DNA from: Streptomyces sp. CB02366
GTDB lineage: Bacteria; Actinomycetota; Actinomycetes; Streptomycetales; Streptomycetaceae
Assembly (NCBI RefSeq): GCF_001905905.1
Contig: NZ_LIVT01000002.1
Location: forward strand, 558,001-622,000
Reading direction: 5' to 3'
DNA: 64,000 nt
Made by a program: the position numbers and the translations under genes. Position 1 is the stretch's first letter. Every line of letters begins with the position of its first letter. The notes beneath the pieces were generated by a model. It worked only from the letters and a program-made list of their open reading frames with translations, searched no databases and was not told the DNA's origin. Positions 44,258 through 54,126 of the stretch are shown in pieces.

Positions 44258-45625
44258 TCAGAAGAGCTTGCCGGGGTTGAGGAGGTTCAGCGGGTCGAAG
44301 GCGGCCTTGACGGAGCGTTGCAGGGCGAGGCCGGTCTCGCCCAGTTCACGGGCGAGCCACTCCTTCTTGAGGACGCCGACGCCGTGTTCGCCGGTGATGG
44401 TTCCGCCCAGTTCCAGGCCGAGCGCCATGATCGCGTCGAACGAGGCGCGGGCTCGGCGGGACTCGTCGGGGTCGGCCTGGTCGAAGCAGACGGTGGGGTG
44501 GGTGTTGCCGTCGCCCGCGTGGGCGCAGACGCCGATGGTGAGGTCGTACTCCTCGGCGATGGCCGCCGTGCCCGCGAGCATCGCGCCGAGCCGGGAGCGG
44601 GGTACGCAGACGTCGTCGATCATCGTGGCGGACTTGACGGCCTCCAGGGCGGTGAGGGCCAGCCGCCGGGCCTGGAGCAGGAGTTCGGACTCGGCCGGGT
44701 TGTCGGCCGGGACCACTCCGGTGGCCCCGGCGACGGTGCAGAGCGCCCCCACGGCGGCGAGGTCGGCGGCCGGGTCCGGCGTGTCGAAGGCGCAGAGGAG
44801 GAGCGCCTCGGTGGTCTCGGGCAGTCCCATGGAGGCCAGCGCGTTGACGGCACGCACGGTCGTACGGTCCATCAGTTCGAGGAGTGACGGCGTGTGACCG
44901 TGTTCCATGATCCGGCACACCGCGTCACAGGCGGCCTCGGCGGAGGGGAACTCCGCCGCGAGGACGAGTTGCCGCGGCGGTCGCGGCCGGAGCGCGAGGA
45001 CCGCCTTGACCACGATGCCGAGGCTGCCCTCGGAGCCGACGAAGAGCCGGGTCAGGTCGTACCCGGCGACGCCCTTGGCGGTGCGGCGGCCGGTGGTCAG
45101 CAACCGTCCGTCGGCGAGGACGACGTCCAGGCCCAGCACGTATTCGGCGGTGACCCCGTACTTGACGCAGCACAGGCCGCCGGAGGCGGTGCCGATGTTG
45201 CCGCCGATGGTGCACGTCTCCCAACTGGAGGGGTCCGGCGGATAGTACAGACCGTGTTCGTCCACAGCGCGTGACAGCACCGCGTTGACGACACCCGGTT
45301 CGACGACGGCGATCCGGTCGACCGGGCTGATCTCCAGGATGCGGTCCATCTTCAGCAGGGAGAGCACGACGCAGCCGTCCGAGGCGTTGGCCGCGCCGGA
45401 CAGGCCGGTACGGGCGCCCTGCGGGACGACCGGGACGCGCAGCGCGGTGGCGGTGCGCATGACGTGCTGGACCTGCTCGACCGTGCGCGGGAGCACCACG
45501 ACGGCCGGGACGCCGGCCTCGCAGAAGCTCGCCATGTCGTGGGCGTAGGACGCGGTGACGTCCGGGTCGGTGATCAGCGCCTCGGGGGGCAGTCCCGCGC
45601 GCAGCCGTTCGAGGAGATCGCTCAT
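44258..45625 (-). CDS. FAD-linked oxidase, glycolate oxidase GlcD/D-lactate dehydrogenase type
   Basis: A 455-residue flavoenzyme. The FAD_binding_4 domain is clear: VVLPRTVEQVQHVMRTAT, VPVVPQGARTGLSGAA, GLYYPPDPSSWETCTIGGNIGTASGG (two parts) and LFVGSEGSLGIV. The FAD-oxidase C domain has VCAHAGDGNTHPTVCFD and a terminal LNPGKLF. Members oxidise D-2-hydroxy acids such as D-lactate or glycolate, with electrons passed to a separate acceptor; no iron-sulfur partner is adjacent. It is convergent with ssgG, with only 22 bases between. Confidence 0.9.
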   Translation of the reverse strand: MSDLLERLRAGLPPEALITDPDVTASYAHDMASFCEAGVPAVVVLPRTVEQVQHVMRTATALRVPVVPQGARTGLSGAANASDGCVVLSLLKMDRILEISPVDRIAVVEPGVVNAVLSRAVDEHGLYYPPDPSSWETCTIGGNIGTASGGLCCVKYGVTAEYVLGLDVVLADGRLLTTGRRTAKGVAGYDLTRLFVGSEGSLGIVVKAVLALRPRPPRQLVLAAEFPSAEAACDAVCRIMEHGHTPSLLELMDRTTVRAVNALASMGLPETTEALLLCAFDTPDPAADLAAVGALCTVAGATGVVPADNPAESELLLQARRLALTALEAVKSATMIDDVCVPRSRLGAMLAGTAAIAEEYDLTIGVCAHAGDGNTHPTVCFDQADPDESRRARASFDAIMALGLELGGTITGEHGVGVLKKEWLARELGETGLALQRSVKAAFDPLNLLNPGKLF

Positions 45626-45717
45626 GATCCAAGCGTGGCAGCCGGGGCCAATGGTGTGAACCCGTGGGCGGGAGGCGATCTCCCAACGCGGTGTGCTCGT
45701 ATGACTGACGCAGAGTG

Positions 45718-47424
45718 ATGGCCATGGATGTCATGCCGCAGCAGGATCCGGAGTCCCGCCGACCGCCCGAGCCGTCCCCCGAGGCCCCCTACGCGCTGCC
45801 CGCCGAAGGCGCCACCGCCGTGCCCCCGCCGCCGCCCACGCTGCGCACGACGCTGCGCCGGGCCGCGTTCGGCGCGGTGGCCGCCGGAGTGCTGCTGGCC
45901 GGGGCGCTGGTGGCGGTGGACGGCAGGGAGGGCGGGAAGCCGAAGGAGCCGGGGCCGGTCGAGCGGGCCGAGGCGGCGGTCGCCGCCGGCTCGCCCGCCT
46001 CGCTCTCGGACCTCACCGCGCTGATCGGGGACCGGAAGAAGTGGGTGGAGTCCCACCCGAAGGACGCCCCGGCCCTGGCGGCGCTCGGCGCGGCGTACGT
46101 GGAGCGGGCGCGGCGCTCGGGCGACCCGGCGTACTGCACGCGCGCCGAACAGGCCCTGAAGCGTTCGCTGGAGGCGCGGCCGGGCGAGCGCGGGAACGAG
46201 GAGGCGTGGGTGGGCCTGGCGGCCCTGGCCAACGCCCGGCACGACCACCTCGCGGCGAAGCGGTGGGGCGAGAGCGTGAAGAAGCGGCAGCCGGGGAGCT
46301 GGAGCGTGTACCCGGTCCTCATCGACGCGTACACCGGGCTCGGAGACCGGAAGGCGGCGACCGCGGCCACGGAGAAGTTCGGCGAACTGCGCAAGGGCGT
46401 CCCGGCCCTGGCCCGTACCTCCGACCTGTACCGGGGCCAGGGCTGGCGCGAGGACGCGCTGGCCGCCGCCCGGGAGGCCGCGGACCGGGCGGTGCGGCCC
46501 GCCGAGAAGGCCGAGGCGCTCCACCGGCTGGGCGAACTGGCCTGGGAGCGGGGCGAGCCGCAGGAGGCGGTGGACCAGTTCGACGCGGCGCTGCGCACGG
46601 ACCCCGGCCATCACGCCTCGCTGGCGGGCCGGGCGCGGGCGCTGGTGGCGCTGGAGCGCACCGACGAGGCGCTGGCGGCGTACCAGAGCGCGCTGGAGAA
46701 GCTGCCGCGTCCGCAGGACGCGCTGGAGCTGGGCGAGTTGTACGCGTCGCTGGGGCTGGACGGGGACGCCCGCACCCAGTACGCGAAGCTGCGGGAGATG
46801 GTGGCGGCGGCGAAGAGGGCCGGGGTGGACGAGTCCCTGCCGCTGGCCCGGTTCGAGGCCGACCACGGCGACCCGGACGCGGCGGTGGAGCTGCTGCGCG
46901 CCCGGTGGCGGGGACAGCACCGCAGCGCGGAGGTGGCGGACGCGCTGGGGTGGGCGCTGCACCGGGCGGGGAGGTCCGAGGAGGGGCTGGAGTACGCGCA
47001 GCGGGCCGCCGACACGGGCGTGCGGAACGCCTCGTACGCGTACCACCTGGGCGTGATCCAGCGGGAGCTGGGGAGGTACGGCCCGGCGCGCCGGAGCCTG
47101 GAGCAGGCGGTGCGCACCAACCCGGCCTTCTCGCCGCTGGCCGCGCCGCTGGCCCGTGAGGCGCTGGACGCGCTGGGCGAGCCGCCGTCGGGCGGGCCGG
47201 GCGACACGCGGCCGCCCGCGCCCCCGCCGGCCCCCGACCCGGCGCCGGAGCGGGAGCCGGGCCCGGCGGCGAAGCCCGAACCGAAGCGGCCCGGCGCCCC
47301 GGCGGTCTCGAAGCCTCCGGCCCCCGCGCCCTCCCCCACCCCGTCCGCGTCGAAGCCGCCGAAGGAGCCCGCGACGTCCGAGGCGGCCGGGGCGGGCGGC
47401 GCGGCCCCGGCGGCGGGCGCGTGA
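45718..47424 (+). CDS. Membrane-anchored TPR protein
   Basis: A 568-residue protein. A Pro-rich cytoplasmic N-terminus leads to one membrane helix (AAFGAVAAGVLLAGALVAV, about residues 48-66). From about residue 100 to 480 come tetratricopeptide repeats, for example AEALHRLGELAWERGEPQEAVDQFDAAL and YAYHLGVIQRELGRYGPARRSLEQAV. The last 90 residues are Pro/Ala/Lys-rich. ATG 45718 is preceded by an in-frame GTG, so the start is uncertain by one or two codons. TPR arrays bind proteins; partner unknown. It is convergent with hpd. Confidence 0.85.
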   Translation: MAMDVMPQQDPESRRPPEPSPEAPYALPAEGATAVPPPPPTLRTTLRRAAFGAVAAGVLLAGALVAVDGREGGKPKEPGPVERAEAAVAAGSPASLSDLTALIGDRKKWVESHPKDAPALAALGAAYVERARRSGDPAYCTRAEQALKRSLEARPGERGNEEAWVGLAALANARHDHLAAKRWGESVKKRQPGSWSVYPVLIDAYTGLGDRKAATAATEKFGELRKGVPALARTSDLYRGQGWREDALAAAREAADRAVRPAEKAEALHRLGELAWERGEPQEAVDQFDAALRTDPGHHASLAGRARALVALERTDEALAAYQSALEKLPRPQDALELGELYASLGLDGDARTQYAKLREMVAAAKRAGVDESLPLARFEADHGDPDAAVELLRARWRGQHRSAEVADALGWALHRAGRSEEGLEYAQRAADTGVRNASYAYHLGVIQRELGRYGPARRSLEQAVRTNPAFSPLAAPLAREALDALGEPPSGGPGDTRPPAPPPAPDPAPEREPGPAAKPEPKRPGAPAVSKPPAPAPSPTPSASKPPKEPATSEAAGAGGAAPAAGA

Positions 47425-47464
47425 GGGAGGCAGGGACTCCGTGACGGGGGCCGGGAACTACGGG

Positions 47465-47505
47465 CGCCGCCGCGGTCCGGGGTACTGCCCCGGACCGCGG
47501 CGGCG
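47465..47505. terminator. Bidirectional terminator, 18-bp perfect stem
   Basis: CGCCGCCGCGGTCCGGGG, loop TACTG and the exact complement, between the convergent TPR and hpd genes. Confidence 0.9.
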
Positions 47506-47526
47506 TTCTCCGTACCCGGGTACGGC

Positions 47527-48726
<1,200 letters not shown>

Positions 48727-48794
48727 TCAATATGCACAGCCGGTCGCCATGATGGCCGGACCATCTGTACAGGGTGACCACCGGAGGCGGCGTC

Positions 48795-49268
48795 ATGGCG
48801 ATCGATCATCTGGACGGGCGGCTCATCGTGCTCCTGGCGCGCGAACCGCGTATCGGCGTCCTCGAAGCATCCCGGCGGCTCGGGGTGGCGCGCGGGACCG
48901 TGCAGGCGCGGCTGGACCGCCTTCAGTCGAATGGCGTCATCCGGGGGTTCGGACCCGACGTGGACCCGGCGGCGCTCGGCTACCCGGTCACCGCGTTCGC
49001 CACCCTGGAGATCAAACAGGGCCAAGGGGCGGACGTACGGGCCCACTTGGGCGGTGTACCGGAGGTGCTGGAGCTGCACACCACCACCGGGCACGGCGAC
49101 ATGTTCTGCCGTCTGGTGGCCCGTTCCAACGCCGATCTCCAACGGGTGATCGACCGCGTCGTCGGATTTGATGGCATCGTCCGGGCCTCCACCGCGATCG
49201 TCATGGAGAACCCGGTTCCGCTGCGGATCATCCCGCTGGTGGAACAGGCGGCCGAGGACACCGACTGA
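48795..49268 (+). CDS. Lrp/AsnC family transcriptional regulator
   Basis: A 157-residue regulator. The N-terminal helix-turn-helix reads DHLDGRLIVLLAREPRIGVLEASRRLGVARGTVQARLDRLQSNGVI in adjoining parts. The C-terminal RAM domain includes GYPVTAFATLEIKQGQG and ELHTTTGHGDMFCRLVARS, where an amino acid would bind. ATG 48795 has GGAGG seven bases upstream. It is divergent from hpd across a 122-base spacer and so probably controls tyrosine catabolism, responding to an aromatic amino acid. Confidence 0.93.
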   Translation: MAIDHLDGRLIVLLAREPRIGVLEASRRLGVARGTVQARLDRLQSNGVIRGFGPDVDPAALGYPVTAFATLEIKQGQGADVRAHLGGVPEVLELHTTTGHGDMFCRLVARSNADLQRVIDRVVGFDGIVRASTAIVMENPVPLRIIPLVEQAAEDTD

Positions 49269-49315
49269 GCGAAGGGCTCGGGAGGGTCCCGCCCGATCCG
49301 TCGAAGGAGCGCCGT

Positions 49316-49963
49316 GTGAGCTTCTGGGAGTATCTGAGCACCCGGCACCAGCAGCTCCTGACGGATGCGTTCCAGCACGTCAGCGCGGTGTTCCAGTGCA
49401 TGGTCATCGCCACCGTGCTGGGGGTGGTCATCGGCGTGGTGAGCTACCGCAGCGGCTGGGGCGGATCGCTGGCGATCACCTCCACGGCGACGGTCCTCAC
49501 CATCCCCTCCCTCGCCGCGATCGGTCTGCTGATCCCGCTGGTGGGCCTCGGCGTCGCGCCGACGGTGATCACCCTGACGCTGTACGGGCTGCTGCCGGTC
49601 GTCCGGAACTCCATCGTCGGGCTGCGGGGCGTCGATCCCTCGCTGGTGGACGCGGCGACGGGCATCGGGATGTCGCGGACGGCGCGGCTGTGCCGGGTGG
49701 AGCTGCCGCTCGCCTGGCCGCCGATCCTGACCGGCATCCGGGTCTCCACGCAGATGCTGATGGGCATCGCCGCCATCGCCGCGTACGCCTCCGGCCCCGG
49801 CCTCGGCAACGAGATCTTCCGGGGTATCGCCTCCCTGGGCAGCGCCAACGCGATCAACCAGGTCCTCGCGGGCACGCTCGGCATCGTCGTCCTCGCCCTG
49901 CTCTTCGACGCCGCGTACGTCCTGCTGGGGCGGCTGACCATCCCGAGGGGGATCCGTGGCTGA
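49316..49963 (+). CDS. Glycine betaine/choline ABC importer permease 1
   Basis: A 215-residue permease of the OpuB/OpuC (ProW) type. Six hydrophobic helices and the conserved GIGMSRTARLCRVELPLAWPPILTGIR loop (two parts), the EAA motif that docks on the ATPase, are visible. GTG 49316 has AAGGAG four bases upstream. Its stop overlaps the ATPase start by eight bases. It is the first gene of a four-gene overlapping operon (permease, ATPase, permease, binding protein) for compatible-solute uptake. Confidence 0.9.
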   Translation: MSFWEYLSTRHQQLLTDAFQHVSAVFQCMVIATVLGVVIGVVSYRSGWGGSLAITSTATVLTIPSLAAIGLLIPLVGLGVAPTVITLTLYGLLPVVRNSIVGLRGVDPSLVDAATGIGMSRTARLCRVELPLAWPPILTGIRVSTQMLMGIAAIAAYASGPGLGNEIFRGIASLGSANAINQVLAGTLGIVVLALLFDAAYVLLGRLTIPRGIRG

Positions 49964-51221
49964 GACCGGGACCGCGTCCGTTCCGGCGGAGGGGACCGCC
50001 GCCGCCTCCGGGGCCGCCATCGAGCTGGAGAACCTCACCAAGAGCTACCCGGGCAACCCGAACCCGGCCGTCGAGAACGTGTCGATGGAGATCAGGGCGG
50101 GCGAGACGGTGGTCTTCGTCGGCCCGTCCGGCTGCGGGAAGTCCACCACGCTGAAGATGATCAACCGGCTGATCGAGCCGACGTCGGGCCGTATCCGGAT
50201 CGGCGACGAGGACGTCACCGACATCGACCCGGTGAAGCTGCGCCGCAAGATCGGGTACGCGATCCAGTCCTCCGGCCTCTTCCCGCACATGACGGTCGCG
50301 GACAACATCGCGCTGGTCCCGAAGATGACCGGCTGGTCCAAGGCCCGCGTGAAGGACCGGGTGGAGGAGATGCTCGACCTGGTGGGCCTGGACCCGCGCG
50401 AGTTCCACGGCCGCTATCCGCGTCAGCTCTCCGGCGGGCAGCAGCAGCGGGTGGGCGTGGCGCGGGCGCTGGCCGCCGACCCGCCCGTCCTCCTGATGGA
50501 CGAGCCGTTCGGCGCGGTCGACCCGATCACCCGCGACCACCTCCAGGACGAGCTGATCCGGCTCCAGCACGAGCTGCACAAGACGATCGTGTTCGTCACC
50601 CACGACTTCGACGAGGCGATCAAACTGGGCGATCGGATCGCGGTGCTGCGGGAGCGGTCGCATATCGCGCAGTTCGACACCCCCGAGGCGATCCTGACCA
50701 ACCCGGCGGACGATTTCGTCTCCGGGTTCGTCGGCGCGGGCGCGGCCCTCAAACGGCTGAACCTGACCCGGGTACGGGACGTGGGGATCGCGGACTTCCC
50801 GACGGTGACGGTCGAGGACCCGCTCCAGACGGTCTTCGACAAGCTGCGCGACGGCCCGCACAACGAGCTGCTGATGCTGGACCGCCGCAACCGCCCGTAC
50901 AAGTGGCTGCGGCGCGGCGACCTGATGCGGGCGCGCGGTTCGCTGGCACGGGCCGGGCAGCTGGTGCACGACACGGTGACCCGGGACGCCACGCTGCATG
51001 ACGCGCTGGAGGCGGTGCTGACGGACAGCGGGGGCCGGGTGGCGGTGACCGGGCGGCGCGGCGAGTTCATCGGCGTCGTCGACATGAAGACGCTGATGGA
51101 CAACGTGCAGGAGCTGCTGGAGGCCGACCGGCTGACCGCGATGGAGCACCGGCACGAACGGGAGGACGAGCACGCCCACCGGACGGAGCAGGAGCTGGAG
51201 GGGGGTGGCGGCGGAGCATGA
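49956..51221 (+). CDS. Glycine betaine/choline ABC importer ATPase with CBS domains
   Basis: A 421-residue ATPase of the OpuCA/ProV type. Walker A GPSGCGKST, Q-loop IQSSGLFPHMTV, signature LSGGQQQRVG, Walker B LLMDEPFGAVD and His in FVTHDFDEA are present. From about residue 265 come two CBS domains (VTVEDPLQTVFDKLRDGPHNELLMLD and VTRDATLHDALEAVLTDSGGRVAV), which in OpuA sense ionic strength and gate transport. A His/Glu-rich tail follows. GTG 49956 overlaps the previous gene, and the stop overlaps the next ATG (ATGA). Confidence 0.92.
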   Translation: MAETGTASVPAEGTAAASGAAIELENLTKSYPGNPNPAVENVSMEIRAGETVVFVGPSGCGKSTTLKMINRLIEPTSGRIRIGDEDVTDIDPVKLRRKIGYAIQSSGLFPHMTVADNIALVPKMTGWSKARVKDRVEEMLDLVGLDPREFHGRYPRQLSGGQQQRVGVARALAADPPVLLMDEPFGAVDPITRDHLQDELIRLQHELHKTIVFVTHDFDEAIKLGDRIAVLRERSHIAQFDTPEAILTNPADDFVSGFVGAGAALKRLNLTRVRDVGIADFPTVTVEDPLQTVFDKLRDGPHNELLMLDRRNRPYKWLRRGDLMRARGSLARAGQLVHDTVTRDATLHDALEAVLTDSGGRVAVTGRRGEFIGVVDMKTLMDNVQELLEADRLTAMEHRHEREDEHAHRTEQELEGGGGGA

Positions 51222-52084
51222 GCCCCAGCCACCGGGCCCGCTCCGGGAAGGAGCCGCCCCCCGCCCGGCCGCCGGGCGAACACGACGTCGGGGGCCACGC
51301 GTTCCACGACGAGGAGCACGGCCCCTCCCCCGCCCCGGCCGCCCCGGCGCGCCGGATCACCCGGCGGAAGCTGGTGGTCCTGCCGGCGGTGCTGGTGGCC
51401 GTCCTGGCGGTCACGTACGTGTGGATCACCAACGTCCACCTGGACTCGATCGCGGAGAACTCGCTGACCGGCGGCAATGTGCAGCTGCGCTGGTGGCAGC
51501 ACGTACGGCTGACGGCGGTCTCCACGTTCTGGGTGCTGGTCATCGCGATCCCCCTGGGCGTCGCCCTGACCCGGCGGCGGCTGCGGAGGGCGGCCCCGGC
51601 GTTCACGGCGCTGGCCAACGTCGGGCAGGCGACCCCGGCGATCGGCCTGCTGGCGCTGCTGGTGATCTGGCTGGGCATCGGCCCGCGCACGGCGATCATC
51701 GGCATCGTGATCTACGCGGTGCTGCCGGTGCTCTCCAACACGGTGGCGGGGCTGCGGGCGATCGAGCCGAACATGATCGAGGCGGCGCGCGGGATGGGGA
51801 TGTCCGCCGGGGGCGTGCTGCTGCGGGTGGAGCTGCCGCTCGCGGTGCCGTTGATCCTGGCGGGCGTACGGACGGCGCTCGTGCTGAACGTCGGTACGGC
51901 GACGCTGGCCACCTTCGGCGGGGGCGGCGGGCTCGGCGACCTGATCACCTCGGGCATCCAGACGCAGCGGATGCCGGTGCTGGTGATCGGCTCGGTGCTG
52001 ACGGTGGTGCTGGCGCTGCTGGTGGACTGGCTGGCGTCGCTGGCGGAACTGGCGCTGACGCCGCGCGGGCTGGAGGAGCGGTGA
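51218..52084 (+). CDS. Glycine betaine/choline ABC importer permease 2
   Basis: A 288-residue permease with a hydrophilic N-terminal 45 residues, a first helix (LVVLPAVLVAVLAVTYVWI) and the core ABC permease fold. The docking loop reads ARGMGMSAGGVLLRVELPLAVPLILAGVR (two parts), parallel to that in the first permease. ATG 51218 overlaps the ATPase stop, and its own stop overlaps the next GTG (GTGA). It pairs with permease 1 to form the channel. Confidence 0.9.
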   Translation: MSPSHRARSGKEPPPARPPGEHDVGGHAFHDEEHGPSPAPAAPARRITRRKLVVLPAVLVAVLAVTYVWITNVHLDSIAENSLTGGNVQLRWWQHVRLTAVSTFWVLVIAIPLGVALTRRRLRRAAPAFTALANVGQATPAIGLLALLVIWLGIGPRTAIIGIVIYAVLPVLSNTVAGLRAIEPNMIEAARGMGMSAGGVLLRVELPLAVPLILAGVRTALVLNVGTATLATFGGGGGLGDLITSGIQTQRMPVLVIGSVLTVVLALLVDWLASLAELALTPRGLEER

Positions 52085-53112
52085 GGACGGCGTACGGTTC
52101 GGGAGGCGGCGGCCCGGTCGGGGCCGGGCGGGGGGCCCGGCGCGGGGCCTGCGCGGCCACCGCCCTCTCCCTCTCCCTCGCCCTGCTCCTGGGCGGGTGC
52201 GGGCTCAAGAGCGGTTCCCCGATGGTGGACGACGTGTCGCCGGGGTCGGTCGGGCAGGGCGAGCCGCTCAAGGGCGCGACGCTGACGGTGACGTCGAAGA
52301 ACTTCAGCGAGAACATCATCCTGGGCCAGATGACCGGCCTGGTCTTCAAGGCGGCCGGGGCGGAGGTCATCGACCGGACGAACCTGCCGGGCTCGATCAG
52401 CGCCCGCGAGGCCATCATCAACGGCGACGCCGACGCCCAGTGGGACTACACCGGCACCGGCTGGATCACCTTCCTGGGCCACGCGGACCCGATCGCCGAC
52501 CCGGAGAAGCAGTACGAGGCGGTACGGGACGAGGACAGGGGCAACGGGGTGGTCTGGCTGCCGCCGGCGCCCCTGGACAACACCTACGCACTGGCCGTCA
52601 GCAAGAAGAACAACGCGAAGTACAGGCTGAAGACCCTCTCGGACGTGGCGGCGCTGGCGAAGAGGGAGCCGGGGGCGGTGACGATCTGCGTGGAGAACGA
52701 GTTCGCCTCCCGCGACGACGGGCTTCCGGGCATGGAGAAGAAGTACGGGATGGACATCCCGGCGGGCGACATCCGGAAGATGGACGCCGGGATCATCTAC
52801 ACGCAGGTCTCCCAGTCCGACTCCTGCCTGCTGGGCGAGGTGTTCACCACGGACGGCCGCATCAAGGCGATGAACCTGGACGTGCTGCGGGACGACAAGA
52901 ACTTCTTCCCCAACTACAACGCCTCCCCGGTCGTCCACGAGGCGACCTTCGAGAAGTACCCCGTGATCGCGGAGCTGTTGGACCCGCTCGCCCGGAAGCT
53001 GACCACCGAGGTGGCGCAGACGCTCAACGCCAAGGTCGACGTGGACGGCGAGGACCCGCACGAGGTGGCGAAGAAGTGGCTGGTGGAGGAGGGGTTCATC
53101 GAGGAGGGGTGA
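52081..53112 (+). CDS. Glycine betaine/choline-binding lipoprotein (OpuCC/ProX type)
   Basis: A 343-residue lipoprotein. The lipobox is LLLGGCG, predicting a lipidated Cys near residue 40 after an unusually long Gly/Arg-rich start. The body is an OpuAC fold: ATLTVTSKNFSENIILGQMTGLVF, DADAQWDYTGTGWITFLG, and a late PNYNASPVVHE segment. Trp and Tyr residues in WDYTGTGW fit a quaternary-amine cage. GTG 52081 overlaps the upstream stop. An operator array and a regulator gene follow immediately. Confidence 0.9.
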   Translation: MRTAYGSGGGGPVGAGRGARRGACAATALSLSLALLLGGCGLKSGSPMVDDVSPGSVGQGEPLKGATLTVTSKNFSENIILGQMTGLVFKAAGAEVIDRTNLPGSISAREAIINGDADAQWDYTGTGWITFLGHADPIADPEKQYEAVRDEDRGNGVVWLPPAPLDNTYALAVSKKNNAKYRLKTLSDVAALAKREPGAVTICVENEFASRDDGLPGMEKKYGMDIPAGDIRKMDAGIIYTQVSQSDSCLLGEVFTTDGRIKAMNLDVLRDDKNFFPNYNASPVVHEATFEKYPVIAELLDPLARKLTTEVAQTLNAKVDVDGEDPHEVAKKWLVEEGFIEEG

Positions 53113-53126
53113 GCCGTCGGCAAGAG

Positions 53127-53174
53127 TTGCAAAGGCTTCGTTGCAAAAAAACCCTTGCAAAGCCTCCTTTGCAA
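53127..53174. promoter_or_regulatory. Four TTGCAA boxes at an exact 14-bp period
   Basis: TTGCAA occurs at 53127, 53141, 53155 and 53169. Each box is its own reverse complement. The outer pair extends to GAGTTGCAAAGG and its exact complement, so the array is also a 12-bp inverted repeat. It sits between the betaine operon and the regulator gene and overlaps that gene's predicted promoter, as expected for an autoregulatory operator. As RNA it could also fold and end the operon transcript. Confidence 0.75.
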
Positions 53175-53183
53175 CTCTACTGT
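53155..53183 (+). promoter_or_regulatory. Predicted promoter giving a leaderless regulator mRNA
   Basis: TTGCAA (53155-53160) and TACTGT (53178-53183) are 17 bases apart. The start codon begins seven bases after the -10 box, where transcription would start. There is no ribosome-binding site, so the message is probably leaderless. Confidence 0.65.
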
Positions 53184-53189
53184 CGAAGC

Positions 53190-53852
53190 ATGCCCGAGAA
53201 CGAGAACGAGAACGAGAACGAGAACGAGAACGAGAACGTGCGCGGCGACGGGGACCCGCCCCCTTACCGCCACGACGGCGCCGACCACCGGATCCACCAG
53301 GTGAACGCCCGCACTCTGCGTGCGGTCGCGCACCCCCTACGGCTCCGCCTCCTGAACGCGCTGCGCGAGTTCGGCCCGGCCACCGCCTCCCGGCTCGGCG
53401 AGCGGCTGGGCGAGTCCAGTGGAGCGACCAGCTACCACCTGCGGCAGATGGCGGAGGCCGGACTGGTCGAGGACGCCCCGGAGTTGGGCAAGGGGCGTGA
53501 GCGCTGGTGGCGGTCGGTCCACGACGGTTCGATGTTCGAGAGTTCCGACTTCCGCCGGCACGCGGATCCGCAGGTGCGCGGAGCGATCGACTTCGTCCTG
53601 CACGAGACGGCCACCTCCCACGCCGAGGAGCTGAACACCTGGCTGGGCACCGTGGGCGACTGGCCGGAGGAATGGCAGCGCAGCTGGGACATGAGCGACT
53701 TCAAGCTCCGCCTCACCCCCGAGCTGGCGCTGGAGCTGTCCCGCAAGGTGCACGAACTGATGGAGAGCTACCGGGGCGCCGTCCCCGAGGACACCGAGGG
53801 CTCGGCGGTCGTCCGCACCCACCTGCACCTCTTCCCGCGCCGCTCCGAGTGA
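53190..53852 (+). CDS. ArsR-like winged-helix regulator with (Glu-Asn)7 N-terminus
   Basis: A 220-residue regulator. After MP come seven Glu-Asn pairs, then a charged linker. The winged helix runs from about residue 40: HPLRLRLLNALREFGPATASRLGERLGESSGATSYHLRQMAEAGLV (adjoining parts), the ArsR-like pattern. The C-terminal 110 residues (GKGRERWWRSVHDGSMFESSDF) form a helical sensor or dimer domain typical of actinobacterial HTH regulators paired with MFS transporters. It lies between the TTGCAA array and an MFS remnant, so it may once have controlled that transporter; it may also control the betaine operon upstream. Confidence 0.85.
   Translation: MPENENENENENENENVRGDGDPPPYRHDGADHRIHQVNARTLRAVAHPLRLRLLNALREFGPATASRLGERLGESSGATSYHLRQMAEAGLVEDAPELGKGRERWWRSVHDGSMFESSDFRRHADPQVRGAIDFVLHETATSHAEELNTWLGTVGDWPEEWQRSWDMSDFKLRLTPELALELSRKVHELMESYRGAVPEDTEGSAVVRTHLHLFPRRSE
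53196..53237. repeat. Hexanucleotide tandem repeat (GAGAAC)7
   Basis: Seven perfect copies of GAGAAC follow the second codon of the regulator gene and encode alternating Glu-Asn. Copy-number change would alter length by two residues per unit without shifting frame. Confidence 0.95.
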
Positions 53853-53903
53853 CCGCACCGCATCCCGCAACGCCCCGCCCCGCCCCCTGAAGGGAAGACC
53901 GCC

Positions 53904-54104
53904 ATGCACGCCGACGTCCACCACCTCCTGCACACCTTCGCTTCCGCCGAACTCCACACCGCAGCAAGAGAGTTCCGTCTCCCCCGGACCCCGCTGCGCG
54001 TCCGGGCGGGGTGGATGCTGGTCGAGCTGGGTCTGCGGCTGACGGCCCAGGGCCGGGAGGCGTCCGCGCCCGCGCCCCGCGCCGCCGCCTTCCATCCGGC
54101 GTAA
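53904..54104 (+). CDS. Small hypothetical protein
   Basis: A 66-residue protein. It begins MHADVHHLLHTFASAELHTAA, contains two amphipathic helices (AELHTAAREFRL and RAGWMLVELGLRLTAQG) and ends in an Ala/Pro-rich tail. AGGGAAG lies upstream of ATG 53904. Small proteins of this look often accompany regulator or transporter genes in Streptomyces; no function is known. It starts 51 bases after the regulator and is probably co-transcribed with it. Confidence 0.6.
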   Translation: MHADVHHLLHTFASAELHTAAREFRLPRTPLRVRAGWMLVELGLRLTAQGREASAPAPRAAAFHPA

Positions 54105-54126
54105 TCGGCGGGCCGGGGGGACGGCC

